Origin: Bacillus_BD sp050389805
Lineage (GTDB): Bacteria > Bacillota > Bacilli > Bacillales > Cytobacillaceae
Direction: 5' to 3'
Assembly: GCF_050389805.1 (NCBI RefSeq)
Contig: NZ_CP130945.1
Location: forward strand, 2,542,001-2,606,000
Length of the DNA: 64,000 bases
The notes below the pieces were generated by a model. It worked only from the letters and a program-made list of their open reading frames with translations, did no database searches and was not told the DNA's origin. A program made the position numbers and the translations under genes. Positions 8,393 to 17,283 of this stretch are shown piece after piece (within the stretch, counting starts at the first letter, position 1; each line of letters opens with the position of its first letter).

Positions 8393-8405
8393 AATATTCC
8401 GTTCT
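8393..8405 (-). promoter_or_regulatory. Candidate operator upstream of the LigB-type dioxygenase
   Basis: On the minus strand the sequence is AGAACGGAATATT. Exactly the same 13 bases occur on the plus strand at 11522-11534 just before the TRAP gene dctP. The shared site suggests a common regulator, most likely one of the two IclR proteins between the two units. Confidence 0.5.
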
Positions 8406-8439
8406 CAAATTCATGATAGCGTTTCCTTTTTCCGTTAAC

Positions 8440-8477
8440 AAGACTCTTATTCTTCCATGCGGAACAACAAGAGTCTT
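8440..8477 (-). terminator. Hairpin between amidohydrolase and dioxygenase genes
   Basis: AAGACTCTT (8440-8448) pairs with AAGAGTCTT (8469-8477) over a 20-base loop. It follows the minus-strand amidohydrolase stop at 8502. There is no long T run, so it may be a weak terminator or processing hairpin. Confidence 0.5.
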
Positions 8478-8501
8478 ATTTAAGGCATTTTTGTAAAACA
8501 T

Positions 8502-9437
8502 TTATTCAAGTAAAGATAGAGCCCCTGTAGAATTAATTTGCTTAGGCGGCCATACGCTTAAATCAAATGGATAATCAGAACCAGCTACAACTCGATCTTC
8601 ACCAACGACTTTGACAAGGTGGTTGACACTGTCTTCGTTCCAAAGAACAGTATCGTACCAAAAACGTTTTAGATACTGGGAAGGGGGAGCTTGTAATTTA
8701 GAAGAAACGAGATCCCATTGCTCATAGCCTTTATCAAGACGACCTATTTGATATGGAAGAAAACCACCGCCATGAGCAAATAATATTTTAACATTTGGAT
8801 ACTGATCGATCAGTCCACTTAATAATAGATCTGTTGCAGTAACAGTCGTTTCCCAAGGTACTCCAATTAAATTTGGCATCATTCTTCTTTTTAATCGTGG
8901 TTCTTCACAAAGTAATGGGTGAATGAAAAGGATCGCATGTAACCGGTTTGCTTCTTCAAAAAATGGTTGAAAAAAGGGATCTGACAGCATATGTTCCCCA
9001 ATTCCTGGACCAATAATAGCGCCCTTAAGACCTTGTCCAACCGCTTCATTTAAAATTTCTGCTGCTTTCTCTGGATACGCAAGTGGAACTGTTCCTAATG
9101 CTGAAAAGTTTTCATGATCATCTATCGCTAATTGAGCCAGAGAATGGTTATAAACTCTCGACATTTCTGTCGTGATTTCTTCCGGAAATTCATATAAAAA
9201 AAGCTGGGGGATAGGGGAAAGCATCGAATGCCCAACACCTACATGTTCCTGTTTTTGCTTATATAGGTCAAAGTTGATAAATTCCTTTTTTAATTCAAAT
9301 CCCCATTTGCCATTAATAACGAGAAAATCTTCTTTTTGTTCTTTAGGTACCCATTCGGCATGTATCCTATTTTTATGATCCTTAAGCCAACTCATAACGT
9401 CGCTTGGGATAAAGTGAGTATGAAAGTCATACAACAT
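8502..9437 (-). CDS. ACMSD-like amidohydrolase / decarboxylase
   Basis: This 311-residue TIM-barrel protein belongs to amidohydrolase_2. Metal ligands are visible: HTHF (residues 6-8) for the HxH pair, His in LFIHPL (about 175), His in LFAHGGG (about 222) and Asp in AGSDYPFD (about 288). This family includes aminocarboxymuconate-semialdehyde decarboxylase and resorcylate or vanillate-type decarboxylases. Placed beside a ring-cleavage dioxygenase, it could remove a carboxyl from the ring-opened product or from the aromatic acid before cleavage. The start ATG has AGGAGG about 7 bases ahead. A candidate operator lies 111 bp upstream. Confidence 0.88.
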   Translation of the reverse strand: MLYDFHTHFIPSDVMSWLKDHKNRIHAEWVPKEQKEDFLVINGKWGFELKKEFINFDLYKQKQEHVGVGHSMLSPIPQLFLYEFPEEITTEMSRVYNHSLAQLAIDDHENFSALGTVPLAYPEKAAEILNEAVGQGLKGAIIGPGIGEHMLSDPFFQPFFEEANRLHAILFIHPLLCEEPRLKRRMMPNLIGVPWETTVTATDLLLSGLIDQYPNVKILFAHGGGFLPYQIGRLDKGYEQWDLVSSKLQAPPSQYLKRFWYDTVLWNEDSVNHLVKVVGEDRVVAGSDYPFDLSVWPPKQINSTGALSLLE

Positions 9438-9547
9438 AAATATTTTCCTCCTTGAAGCATTCCAATTAATAGTTATAAACTTATAAATTTTCAGATTACT
9501 ATTCTATCATATGATTTAACCATTCCAAAAGCTAGAAACGGATTACG

Positions 9548-9560
9548 CTATGTGGAACAA
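9548..9560 (-). promoter_or_regulatory. Candidate IclR operator upstream of the amidohydrolase
   Basis: CTATGTGGAACAA occurs here and its exact complement TTGTTCCACATAG occurs at 11370-11382 ahead of dctP. IclR-family sites often contain GGAAC/GTTCC half-sites. Both copies lie upstream of genes that read away from the regulators. Confidence 0.5.
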
Positions 9561-9591
9561 AAACAATATTTTGGTAGGAAAGGATAGAACT

Positions 9592-10353
9592 TTATACCAT
9601 TTTTGATAGTTCTTTTGCTGCTTGTACGACTAACTTAACCAGTTTTGGAGAAGTACTAGAATTTATTCTTGAAGAAGGTCCTGCAATACTCACAGCATAG
9701 TTTACTTTCCCCCTAGAATTTATAATGGGTGCACAAATGGCTGAAACACCCTTATCCATTTCTTCGTAATTGATGGTATATCCATTCTTTCGGATAAAAT
9801 TCAATCGCTCTTTCAATTTAATTGGATCCGTAATGGTAGTTTTTGTATACTTCGGTAAGTGATTTTCAATCACTTCATTTATACGTGTTTCGGATTGATA
9901 GGCCAAAATCGTTTGTCCTGCACTCATACTGTGAATCGGACTTTTCTTCCCTACATGTGAACGTACATTAACATAGTTTTGACATTCGTATACGGCAAGG
10001 AATATCGAATGATTTCCTTCTATTGTGGATAAATGAACCGTCTCACCTGTATCCTTTACTAGCTTTTCTAATATAGGGGGGGAGACTTCATTGATCGTAT
10101 AGGATGTGATGATAAGTTGTCCTAATGGTAGGATTTTAGACGAAAGACGTAAATTTTTTGTCATCGGGTCTTTTTTTAGAAACCCCTCCTGTATAAGTGT
10201 ATTTGACAGTCTATATGCAGTGCTCAAGCCTACTCCTAGCTGATTCGCTAATTCGTTTAAAGACTGTTCAGGATTATCCATTGTAAATAAGTTCAGCATA
10301 CGAAGTGCATTCGTTAAGGAAGAAACTTTTTCTGTGGAATCTATCTTATTCAT
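9592..10353 (-). CDS. IclR-family transcriptional regulator (second of a tandem pair)
   Basis: This 253-residue protein has an N-terminal winged helix (about residues 10-75; SLNELANQLGVGLSTAYRLSNTL is the recognition region) and a C-terminal IclR effector domain ending in a typical AVSIAGPSSRI. I start it at ATG 10353, with GGAGG 8 bases ahead; TTG and GTG codons further up are in frame. It overlaps the upstream IclR gene by 8 bp, so the two are coupled. It probably senses an aromatic acid or ring-cleavage product and controls the dioxygenase, amidohydrolase and/or TRAP genes. Confidence 0.9.
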   Translation of the reverse strand: MNKIDSTEKVSSLTNALRMLNLFTMDNPEQSLNELANQLGVGLSTAYRLSNTLIQEGFLKKDPMTKNLRLSSKILPLGQLIITSYTINEVSPPILEKLVKDTGETVHLSTIEGNHSIFLAVYECQNYVNVRSHVGKKSPIHSMSAGQTILAYQSETRINEVIENHLPKYTKTTITDPIKLKERLNFIRKNGYTINYEEMDKGVSAICAPIINSRGKVNYAVSIAGPSSRINSSTSPKLVKLVVQAAKELSKMV

Positions 10354-11134
10354 ATCCTCCACCTCCAAACAACGGTGTTTCCATATAACCTAATTGATGA
10401 GAAATATTCTCTCCTGTTTTGACAAGCTCAGGAACATATTGAGTAACTAATTCATCAACAATTCGATGTCTAGGTCCAGCAATACTAACAGAAGCGATCA
10501 CATTTCCGAGATAATCTTTAATGGGCGCAGCAATACTAACAACATCCTCATTCATTTCATTAATGGACACATCGTATCCCTGTTGTTTAATTTTTTTTAG
10601 TCGATTCACTAGTTCCGCTGGATCGGTTATACTGTCTGGTCCTCTTTTAGTCAGTCCAGCCTTGATCACTTCATTGATGACATCCGAAGTCTGGTAGGCT
10701 AATAATAATTTTCCAGGACTTGAACATGTAACTGGGCGGTAGTGCCCAACATGAGAAAGAAGTCTTACTGCCTGATTACATTCTACTTTCAAGAGATAGA
10801 TGAGTTGAATCCCTTCAAGAGTGGAAATATGGGCATTTTCATTTACTTTGCGGACAAGAGCTTTGAGTGGCTCATGTGCTTCGCGATGTATCTCTAAACG
10901 GGACATGATCACACCAGATAGCGTAAGGATGGATAGACCTAAGCTGTATTTATTGCCTACTTTCTTTAAATACCCTTCGTTGACTAGGTCTGTAATGAGT
11001 CTACTTACCGTACTTTTTGGTAAATTTAAAGTTCGAGAAATTTCTGTAATGCCCCAAATTGGTTTTTCTTTTGTAAAAATTTTTATAATGGATAGTCCAT
11101 TTTGGACAGAAGAAAGAATGGATTCTTTTTTCAC
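10346..11134 (-). CDS. IclR-family transcriptional regulator (first of a tandem pair)
   Basis: This 262-residue regulator starts at GTG 11134 with GAGGTG 6 bases ahead. Its winged helix (about residues 8-70) contains ITEISRTLNLPKSTVSRLI. The effector domain shows the family pattern HYRPVTCSSPGKLLLAY and SVSIAGPRHRI. It is clearly a paralogue of the next gene, but only moderately similar, so the two are old duplicates or separate recruits. It is divergent from the TRAP transporter operon, the usual arrangement for a local regulator, across a 420-bp region rich in palindromes. Confidence 0.92.
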   Translation of the reverse strand: MKKESILSSVQNGLSIIKIFTKEKPIWGITEISRTLNLPKSTVSRLITDLVNEGYLKKVGNKYSLGLSILTLSGVIMSRLEIHREAHEPLKALVRKVNENAHISTLEGIQLIYLLKVECNQAVRLLSHVGHYRPVTCSSPGKLLLAYQTSDVINEVIKAGLTKRGPDSITDPAELVNRLKKIKQQGYDVSINEMNEDVVSIAAPIKDYLGNVIASVSIAGPRHRIVDELVTQYVPELVKTGENISHQLGYMETPLFGGGGYE

Positions 11135-11369
11135 TTATAACACCTCATATATTTATTTTGTTCCGAATAGAGGTAAAAAAATGTGTTATTCAGAAAATTC
11201 GTATTGTAAGATGATGCTTGAAAACTTTATCTTAATTAAAGTAGGAAAGGAGAAGGTCGATGAAAATACAAATAAGTTCCTAATAGGAAAAAGGATTTAG
11301 CTAAGCCTTCTATAGTGATATATTTGTATTATTTTAACAGAATAATTAAAATAATACAAAAAACATTAA

Positions 11370-11534
11370 TTGTTCCACATAGAGGAAAAAGAAGTTGTTT
11401 TTATGTTAAATAATCAGATAATATAAAAAATATAAAATATTTAAAAATCCCATTCAAGATAAAATATAATGGTGAAGTTTTTTAAGGATAAGATTTTGTA
11501 AAAAATGAAAGCGTTCTATATAGAACGGAATATT
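11370..11534 (+). promoter_or_regulatory. Regulatory region of the TRAP operon: IclR-like sites, palindrome and cre
   Basis: Three elements stand out. TTGTTCCACATAG (11370-11382) is the inverted copy of the motif at 9548. TGAAAGCGTTCTAT (11506-11519) fits a CcpA cre core (TGAAAnCGnT). CGTTCTATATAGAACG (11512-11527) is a perfect 16-bp palindrome overlapping that cre; its right edge continues into AGAACGGAATATT (11522-11534), the same motif found upstream of the LigB dioxygenase. Together they suggest substrate control by an IclR protein plus carbon catabolite control. The rest of 11135-11369 is AT-rich and shows nothing coding. Confidence 0.55.
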
Positions 11535-11556
11535 GAACAATGGGGGTTTAGAAAAA

Positions 11557-12618
11557 ATGAAAAAAAGATTCAAAGTTTCAATGGTTAGCTTGTTGGCAAT
11601 GGTGTTATTGATCTTTACAGCTTGTTCGAGTGGGGCAAGTGGTGGTAGCGGTTCTGGTGGAGAAGGGAAAAATGTAGAATTTAAATTCGGTAGTATGGAC
11701 GCTCCCGATCATGTTCAGAACTCTGAAACCTTTAAAAATTTTAGTGAAGACGTTACAGAATTAACAGAAGGTCGTGTTTCATTTCAAATGTTTACGGGAG
11801 GTTCTTTAGGGGGACCAAAGGAAACACTTGATAACATTACAACAGGAATTATGGATGTAGGAAGAGGAATTCACGGGTATAATGCAGGGAAATTTGAAGT
11901 TCAATCGGTGATGAATTTACCATTTATGGCAAATGGGAATGCTGCAGAATTAAGTATTGTAACACAAAAATTACATGATCAATTTCCTGAAATTCAAGAA
12001 GAATATTCTGATGTAAAACTATTATGGGTACACGCTGCTGATCCATATGCGATTATTACAAAAGGGAAGCAAGTGAAAAGCTTTGAAGATGTAAAAGGAT
12101 TAAAGCTAAGAACACCATCTGTAGAAGGTGGAAAGATGATTGAATCTTGGGGAGCCACTCCAGTATCATTACCAGCTCCTGAAATCTATGATGCACTGCA
12201 AAAAGGGGTTATTGATGGAGGCGTATTGCCAATTGCTGCAATTAAAGATTTCAATTTAACGGATGTTGTTGATTATGTGACAATCGGTAACTTTAATACG
12301 AACCTTTTCTATGTATCTATGAATAAAGATAGTTGGAATCGAATTTCTCCTGAAGATCAAAAGTTAATTGAAGAAAACTTTACTGGTGTATCAATGGCTG
12401 AAAAAGCTGGACAAGCCTTTGATGGTCAAAAAGAAAGAGCAGAAAAAGAGGCGAAAGAAGCAGGTGTTGAATTTATCACATTATCAGAAGAAGAGTTAAA
12501 GAAGTTCAAAGAGCCTGCTAAAGTGGTAACAGAAGATTGGTTATCCAAGATGGAGAGTAAAGGAATTGATGGACAAAAAATTTATGATGAAGCTGTGAAG
12601 TTAATAGAAGAGAAATAA
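11557..12618 (+). CDS. dctP: TRAP transporter solute-binding lipoprotein
   Basis: This 353-residue lipoprotein is the extracytoplasmic receptor of a TRAP transporter. It has a signal peptide with lipobox FTAC (Cys about 23), then a Gly/Ser linker, then a DctP fold. Family landmarks are FKFGSMDAPDHV, the SLGGPKETLDNITTG loop, LKLRTPSVEGG with the carboxylate-binding Arg, and ALQKGVIDGG. The start is ATG 11557, GGGGG at good distance; a TTG upstream is weaker. dctQ follows after 15 bp. The Arg in LRTP implies an organic acid ligand; an aromatic or ring-opened acid would fit the neighbours. Confidence 0.95.
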   Translation: MKKRFKVSMVSLLAMVLLIFTACSSGASGGSGSGGEGKNVEFKFGSMDAPDHVQNSETFKNFSEDVTELTEGRVSFQMFTGGSLGGPKETLDNITTGIMDVGRGIHGYNAGKFEVQSVMNLPFMANGNAAELSIVTQKLHDQFPEIQEEYSDVKLLWVHAADPYAIITKGKQVKSFEDVKGLKLRTPSVEGGKMIESWGATPVSLPAPEIYDALQKGVIDGGVLPIAAIKDFNLTDVVDYVTIGNFNTNLFYVSMNKDSWNRISPEDQKLIEENFTGVSMAEKAGQAFDGQKERAEKEAKEAGVEFITLSEEELKKFKEPAKVVTEDWLSKMESKGIDGQKIYDEAVKLIEEK

Positions 12619-12633
12619 AAAGAGGTGACATAA

Positions 12634-13200
12634 ATGAGTCAAGAAGTAGGTCAAGATCTTTCGTTAGGGGCAGCTGCTCCTAACGAAGTCTCTTTTTTAA
12701 AAAAACTAACCAATGGGTTAGAAAAAATAACAAAAACCGTAAATAATGTTTTACACAAAATTTCAAGTGTGTTTCTTTTCTTATTAATGTTTTTAACAGC
12801 TGCAGATGTAATTGGTAGAAACATTTTTAATAGTCCAATTACGGGAACTTATGAACTTACTGGACTTGTATTAGCATTAATGATTTTCTTTAGTCTAGGA
12901 TCTGGTCAGCTAGGGAAAGACCATATTGAGATCGACTTTTTAACCAATATGATGCCGGAAAAAATACAAGCAGGTTTATATGCGATATCTTCCTTTATCC
13001 TATTTGTCCTTATGTTCATAACCACCTGGCAATTGTATGAATTCGGAATGAGAACTATGCTTGGTGGAGAGTTAAGTGGCGATTTAGGGTTACCATTACA
13101 CATTTTTATTTTCGCTGCTTTTGTTGGAGCCATAGCTTTTACGCTCACCTATTTACTTGATATGTTTCAATCTATTTTAAAGGTGGTGAATAAGAAATGA
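12634..13200 (+). CDS. dctQ: TRAP transporter small membrane subunit
   Basis: This 188-residue DctQ-type protein has four transmembrane segments (about 45-65, 75-95, 115-140, 155-175). The ITGTYELTGLVLALMIFFSLG stretch with a conserved Glu is typical. Residues 1-40 form a longer than usual cytoplasmic N-terminal region. The ribosome site GAGGTG lies 7 bases ahead. It overlaps dctM by 4 bases (ATGA), so the subunits are made together. Confidence 0.93.
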   Translation: MSQEVGQDLSLGAAAPNEVSFLKKLTNGLEKITKTVNNVLHKISSVFLFLLMFLTAADVIGRNIFNSPITGTYELTGLVLALMIFFSLGSGQLGKDHIEIDFLTNMMPEKIQAGLYAISSFILFVLMFITTWQLYEFGMRTMLGGELSGDLGLPLHIFIFAAFVGAIAFTLTYLLDMFQSILKVVNKK

Positions 13201-14501
13201 GTCCTGAGATTATAGGTGTATTAGGTATTGTTTTATTATTAGTTCTCATTCTTTTAAGAGTTTCGGTAGGTCTTTCTTTGTTTCTCGTTGGTTTTGTTGG
13301 TGTATCGATGTTATCCGATTGGAGTGTCGGATTATCCCAATTAGGGGCATCTGCATTTGGTTCATCTAATAACTATGGATTAAGTGTCATTCCGATGTTT
13401 ATCTTAATGGGGATGTTTATGTCCAATACGGGACTTGGCAAAGATTTATTTATTGCAGTTGATAAATGGATTGGGCATTTACGTGGAGGTCTTGCAATAG
13501 CGACGATTGGCGCCGCATCGATCTTTTCAGCAATATCGGGATCGTCCAATGCGACGACTGCAACTTTATCAAAAATTTGTATTCCAGAAATGAATGAGTA
13601 CAAATATAAAACGACTTTTTCTACTGCTGCAGTAGCAGCGGGAGGAACGTTAGGAGTTTTAATTCCACCAAGTGTTCTTTTAATTATCTATGGAGCATTG
13701 ACGTCTGTACCGATTGGTCCTCTATTAATCGGAGGACTTGTACCAGGTATCATCATGACTTTATTGTTTATGGTCATGATTAACATTCAAGTACGTTTAA
13801 ATCCAGCGATTGCACCAACGAAAAAAGAAACGACATCGATGGCTGAAAAATTTACATCTTTAAAAAGTGTATGGCCTTTTTTAGTTATTTTTGCAATTAG
13901 TATTGGCGGTATTTACTTAGGCATCTTTACACCAAGTGAAGCAGGTGGAGTAGGAGCGATTGGAGCCTTTCTTCTAACGGTTTTAACGAAAAAATTAAGC
14001 TTTAAAAAATTACTTTCTTCATTAGATGAAACATTACGTTTAACGGTTATGTTATTTTTAATCTTAATTGGTGCAGGTTTATTTGGGAAATTTTTAGCCT
14101 TAAGCCAAATTCCAATGTATTTAACGAATTTAGTAGGATCATTAGATGTAAATCCATATGTTATATTATTCTTAATTCTAGGTGTTTATTTTATTTTGGG
14201 CATGTTCCTTGAGGGAATTGCCATTATGACTTTGACTTTACCAATCGTTTTTCCGATTATCACACAACTCGGGTTTGATGGATTATGGTTTGGAGTAATC
14301 ATGATCATGCTCATTAATATCGGTGTATTAACACCACCACTAGGTTTAAGCGTTTATATCATAAGTGGAATTGTTAAAGAAGTCCCGATTCAACAAATCT
14401 TTAAAGGCGTCATTCCAGCCATACTTACAATGGCAGCCTTAACAGTCGTTCTCATTATTTTCCCAGAAATCGTAACATTCCTACCTAATATGATTGAATG
14501 A
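13197..14501 (+). CDS. dctM: TRAP transporter large permease subunit
   Basis: This 434-residue protein with about twelve membrane segments is the Na+-coupled permease. Family signatures include VIPMFILMGMFMSNTGL, AAASIFSAISGSSNATTATL-like helix hairpin (FSAISGSSNATTA), GGTLGVLIPPSVLLIIYG and FTPSEAGGVGA, then the symmetric second half with GMFLEGIAIMTLTLPI and INIGVLTPPLG. It is intact at normal length. It ends three bases before a palindromic terminator repeat. Confidence 0.95.
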   Translation: MSPEIIGVLGIVLLLVLILLRVSVGLSLFLVGFVGVSMLSDWSVGLSQLGASAFGSSNNYGLSVIPMFILMGMFMSNTGLGKDLFIAVDKWIGHLRGGLAIATIGAASIFSAISGSSNATTATLSKICIPEMNEYKYKTTFSTAAVAAGGTLGVLIPPSVLLIIYGALTSVPIGPLLIGGLVPGIIMTLLFMVMINIQVRLNPAIAPTKKETTSMAEKFTSLKSVWPFLVIFAISIGGIYLGIFTPSEAGGVGAIGAFLLTVLTKKLSFKKLLSSLDETLRLTVMLFLILIGAGLFGKFLALSQIPMYLTNLVGSLDVNPYVILFLILGVYFILGMFLEGIAIMTLTLPIVFPIITQLGFDGLWFGVIMIMLINIGVLTPPLGLSVYIISGIVKEVPIQQIFKGVIPAILTMAALTVVLIIFPEIVTFLPNMIE

Positions 14502-14503
14502 CA

Positions 14504-14550
14504 AAGGGTGACAGGCACCTTCCATTCTATGGAAGGCGCCTGTCACCCTT
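14504..14550. repeat. GTGACAGGCACCTTCC palindrome (copy 2), likely terminator
   Basis: AAGGGTGACAGGCACCTTCC and the near-complement GGAAGGCGCCTGTCACCCTT flank a short loop (ATTCTAT), giving an almost perfect stem of 20 bp. It lies between the convergent dctM and aminotransferase stops and can serve both. Confidence 0.8.
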
Positions 14551-14560
14551 AATATTGTAT

Positions 14561-15721
14561 TTATTCCTTTCTTAGTGAGCCTAAGAAAACTTTTTGCGCC
14601 GCTAATACACCTGCACCTGGATCAAAGTGATAGGAAAAATCCTGTAATCCCGCTTCGATTAAGGAAACAGCTTCAAGAATATCGGAAGGGAAGCAATAGC
14701 CCATATGACCAAATCTGAAAATTTTTCCTTGTAAAGGTCCGAGCCCTCCTGCAAAATCAAGGTGATATTTTTTCTTTAAATGTCCTAAAAAAGTGGATAG
14801 ATCGATTCCTTCAGGCTTTTTAATCGCCGTAATTGTTGGAGAAGCGTATTCATCACCTGTTAATAACTCAATCGAAAGAGCCATCATGGCTTCACGAACC
14901 ATCTGTTTCATTAATTGATGACGTTCAACTGTTTTTGGAAATCCACCTTCTTCATCAATGAGATCACAGACAGCCGAAAGTCCCATTATGAGTGAAATCG
15001 ACGGTGTATTGGGTGTCATTCCTTTTGCAGCCCACTCACGGTAGCTTATTAAATTTAGATAATAGGCAGGAGTGTTGTTTTCCTCTATCACTTTCCACGC
15101 TTTATCACTCACGCTTAAAAGCGCAAGACCAGGTGGGAGCATCATCGCTTTTTGTGAACCTGTTACCAAAATATCAATATTCCACTCGTCCATTTTTGGG
15201 GCAGCTCCTCCAATAGCGCTGACGCCGTCGACGATAAATAGAGCATCTGTATGGGTTCGCACCACTTCACCTAATTGATCGATAGGATTTAAAATTCCAG
15301 TTGAAGTTTCATTATACGTAGCAAAAACTGCTTTAATATTAGACAACGGTTTCAAAAATTCAATAAGGTCCTCTTTTGTACAGGCTTCGCCCCATTTTTT
15401 CTCGAGCTTATGTACATGGAATCCATAGTTTTCGCAAATTGAAACAAAATAATCACCAAAAGCGCCAACTGTGATGACGACAACCTCTTCACCAGGGGAA
15501 ACAGTGTTGACCGCTGCTGCTTCTAATGCGGCCGTTCCTCCTGAGGGTAGGAACAGTATATCTTGCTTTGTTCCAAAAATAGGTTTTAAACGTTGTGTTG
15601 TTTTTTGGTATAATTCCACAAACTCTTCGGTGCGGTGACTAATCATATTCTGAGCCATAGCAAGCTCTACTTTTTTCGGAATGGGTGTTGGTCCGGGATG
15701 TCTAAGAATATTTGGATACAT
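14561..15721 (-). CDS. Class V aminotransferase (alanine-glyoxylate aminotransferase family)
   Basis: This 386-residue PLP enzyme starts at ATG 15721 with GGAGGG 6 bases ahead. The frame extends 42 codons upstream without a ribosome site. Motifs are HPGPTPIP and ISHRTEEF at the N-terminus, FLPSGGTAALEAA (cofactor phosphate), VDGVSAIGG (Asp at the pyridine nitrogen) and GSQKAMMLPPG with the Schiff-base Lys. The nearest functional groups are serine/alanine-glyoxylate and ureidoglycine-glyoxylate aminotransferases. No purine genes are near, so the role here is uncertain; an amino-aromatic or amino-acid side chain substrate is possible. Confidence 0.9.
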   Translation of the reverse strand: MYPNILRHPGPTPIPKKVELAMAQNMISHRTEEFVELYQKTTQRLKPIFGTKQDILFLPSGGTAALEAAAVNTVSPGEEVVVITVGAFGDYFVSICENYGFHVHKLEKKWGEACTKEDLIEFLKPLSNIKAVFATYNETSTGILNPIDQLGEVVRTHTDALFIVDGVSAIGGAAPKMDEWNIDILVTGSQKAMMLPPGLALLSVSDKAWKVIEENNTPAYYLNLISYREWAAKGMTPNTPSISLIMGLSAVCDLIDEEGGFPKTVERHQLMKQMVREAMMALSIELLTGDEYASPTITAIKKPEGIDLSTFLGHLKKKYHLDFAGGLGPLQGKIFRFGHMGYCFPSDILEAVSLIEAGLQDFSYHFDPGAGVLAAQKVFLGSLRKE

Positions 15722-15915
15722 GAATTTCCCTCCATTATACAATTTAGTGACCTCCGTTCCATTATACCTTAAAACATAAGGGGGATTCCTTGATTTTCCA
15801 TGTTTCGAAAATGATTTTATATCGATTCTTTTCGACTGACTTTTCACTTGCTTAACCAGAAACTTTCCCTAATAATGTTGGTGATAAAATTAATAACTAA
15901 AAAAGAGTGATCATA

Positions 15916-17283
15916 GTGAATGACTACAAAGAATTAATACAAAAACAAAGAAAATATTTTTCAAAAGGGCATACGAAAAGTCTTGAGTTCCGTATCCAAG
16001 CTCTACAAAAGTTGAGAGATTCCATTAAATCCAACGAACAAGAACTGATGGATGCTTTAAATAAGGTTTTAAATAAAAGCGAATTTGATTCCTATATTAC
16101 CGAAATTGGAATTCTATTAGAAGAAATCCGATTTACCCTTAAACATATAAAAAAATGGGCTAAGCCTCGAAAAGTGAAATCTTCCATCGCGCAGTTTGGG
16201 GCAAAAAGTATGATTTATACAGAACCTTACGGAGTAGCGCTCGTCATTTCTCCATGGAATTATCCATTTGAATTAGCAGTTGCACCCTTAATTGGAGCAA
16301 TTGCAGCTGGAAATTGTGCTGTTTTAAAACCATCTGAACTGACACCAGCCACTTCAGAATTATTAGAAAAGATCATTTCAGGTACCTTCCCAGAAGAGTA
16401 TATTGCGGTCGTACAGGGAGGAGTGGAAACTAGTCAAGGTCTCCTAAAGGAGAAATGGGATTATATCTTTTTTACGGGAAGTGTTTCGGTCGGGAAGATG
16501 ATAATGGAAGCCGCTGCGAAATCCTTAACCCCTGTCACATTAGAACTGGGTGGGAAAAGTCCGTGTATTGTCCATAAAGATGCCAACTTAGTATTGGCTG
16601 CTAAACGGATTGCATGGGGGAAGTTTATCAATGCGGGGCAGACCTGTGTGGCACCTGATTATCTATATATACATCGAGAGGTCCAAGATGAATTCTTATC
16701 GTTGTTCCAAAAAGCAATTGTAGAATTATATACAGATGATGTTTTTAAAAGTGGGGAGTTTACCCGGATCGTAAGTGAGCGACATTTTAACCGGCTCACT
16801 CATTTTATAAAAGGGTCTATACATTATGGGGGAAAACATGAATCCTCGTCATTAACGATTGAACCAACTGTGTTAACGGACGTGACATGGGAAGATGATG
16901 TCATGAAGGAAGAAATCTTTGGTCCGATTTTACCTGTGTTAACCTATAGTGATCACAGTGATATGATAGATGGAATTAATCAACGCCCGAAACCACTAGC
17001 TCTATATGTGTTTTCCGAAAGTGAGTCCTTCCAACAAACCATATTAGAAAAGATCTCATTTGGTGGAGGGTGTATCAATGATACCGTCTATCATTTAAGT
17101 TCTCCTTATCTGCCGTTTGGTGGAGTCGGTGAAAGTGGGGTAGGGGCTTACCGTGGAAAAGGTAGCTTTGATACCTTTTCCCATGAGAAAAGTATCTTAA
17201 AACAAACCACGAAGGTTGACTTTCCGTTTCGTTATCAAAATCGGAAAAATGGGTTGAAGCTGTTAAAAAAGGTGATTAAATAA
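15916..17283 (+). CDS. Class 3-type NAD(P)-dependent aldehyde dehydrogenase
   Basis: This 455-residue enzyme oxidises an aldehyde to an acid. Motifs are the Asn of SPWNYPFEL (transition state), KPSELTPATSELL, LELGGKSPCIVH (general base Glu) and NAGQTCVAPDY (nucleophilic Cys). The lack of the long N-terminal extension and the C-terminal hydrophobic/basic tail (residues 430-455) resemble the YwdH/fatty-aldehyde group. I take GTG 15916 as start because GAGTGAT lies ahead; another in-frame GTG is at 15907. It is divergent from the aminotransferase and could handle an aldehyde made by it or by the ring-cleavage pathway. Confidence 0.9.
   Translation: MNDYKELIQKQRKYFSKGHTKSLEFRIQALQKLRDSIKSNEQELMDALNKVLNKSEFDSYITEIGILLEEIRFTLKHIKKWAKPRKVKSSIAQFGAKSMIYTEPYGVALVISPWNYPFELAVAPLIGAIAAGNCAVLKPSELTPATSELLEKIISGTFPEEYIAVVQGGVETSQGLLKEKWDYIFFTGSVSVGKMIMEAAAKSLTPVTLELGGKSPCIVHKDANLVLAAKRIAWGKFINAGQTCVAPDYLYIHREVQDEFLSLFQKAIVELYTDDVFKSGEFTRIVSERHFNRLTHFIKGSIHYGGKHESSSLTIEPTVLTDVTWEDDVMKEEIFGPILPVLTYSDHSDMIDGINQRPKPLALYVFSESESFQQTILEKISFGGGCINDTVYHLSSPYLPFGGVGESGVGAYRGKGSFDTFSHEKSILKQTTKVDFPFRYQNRKNGLKLLKKVIK

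Noticed and set aside
10821..11300. 159-codon plus-strand frame opposite the first IclR gene
   Set aside because: It runs antisense through a clear IclR gene, has no ribosome site and an unnatural composition.
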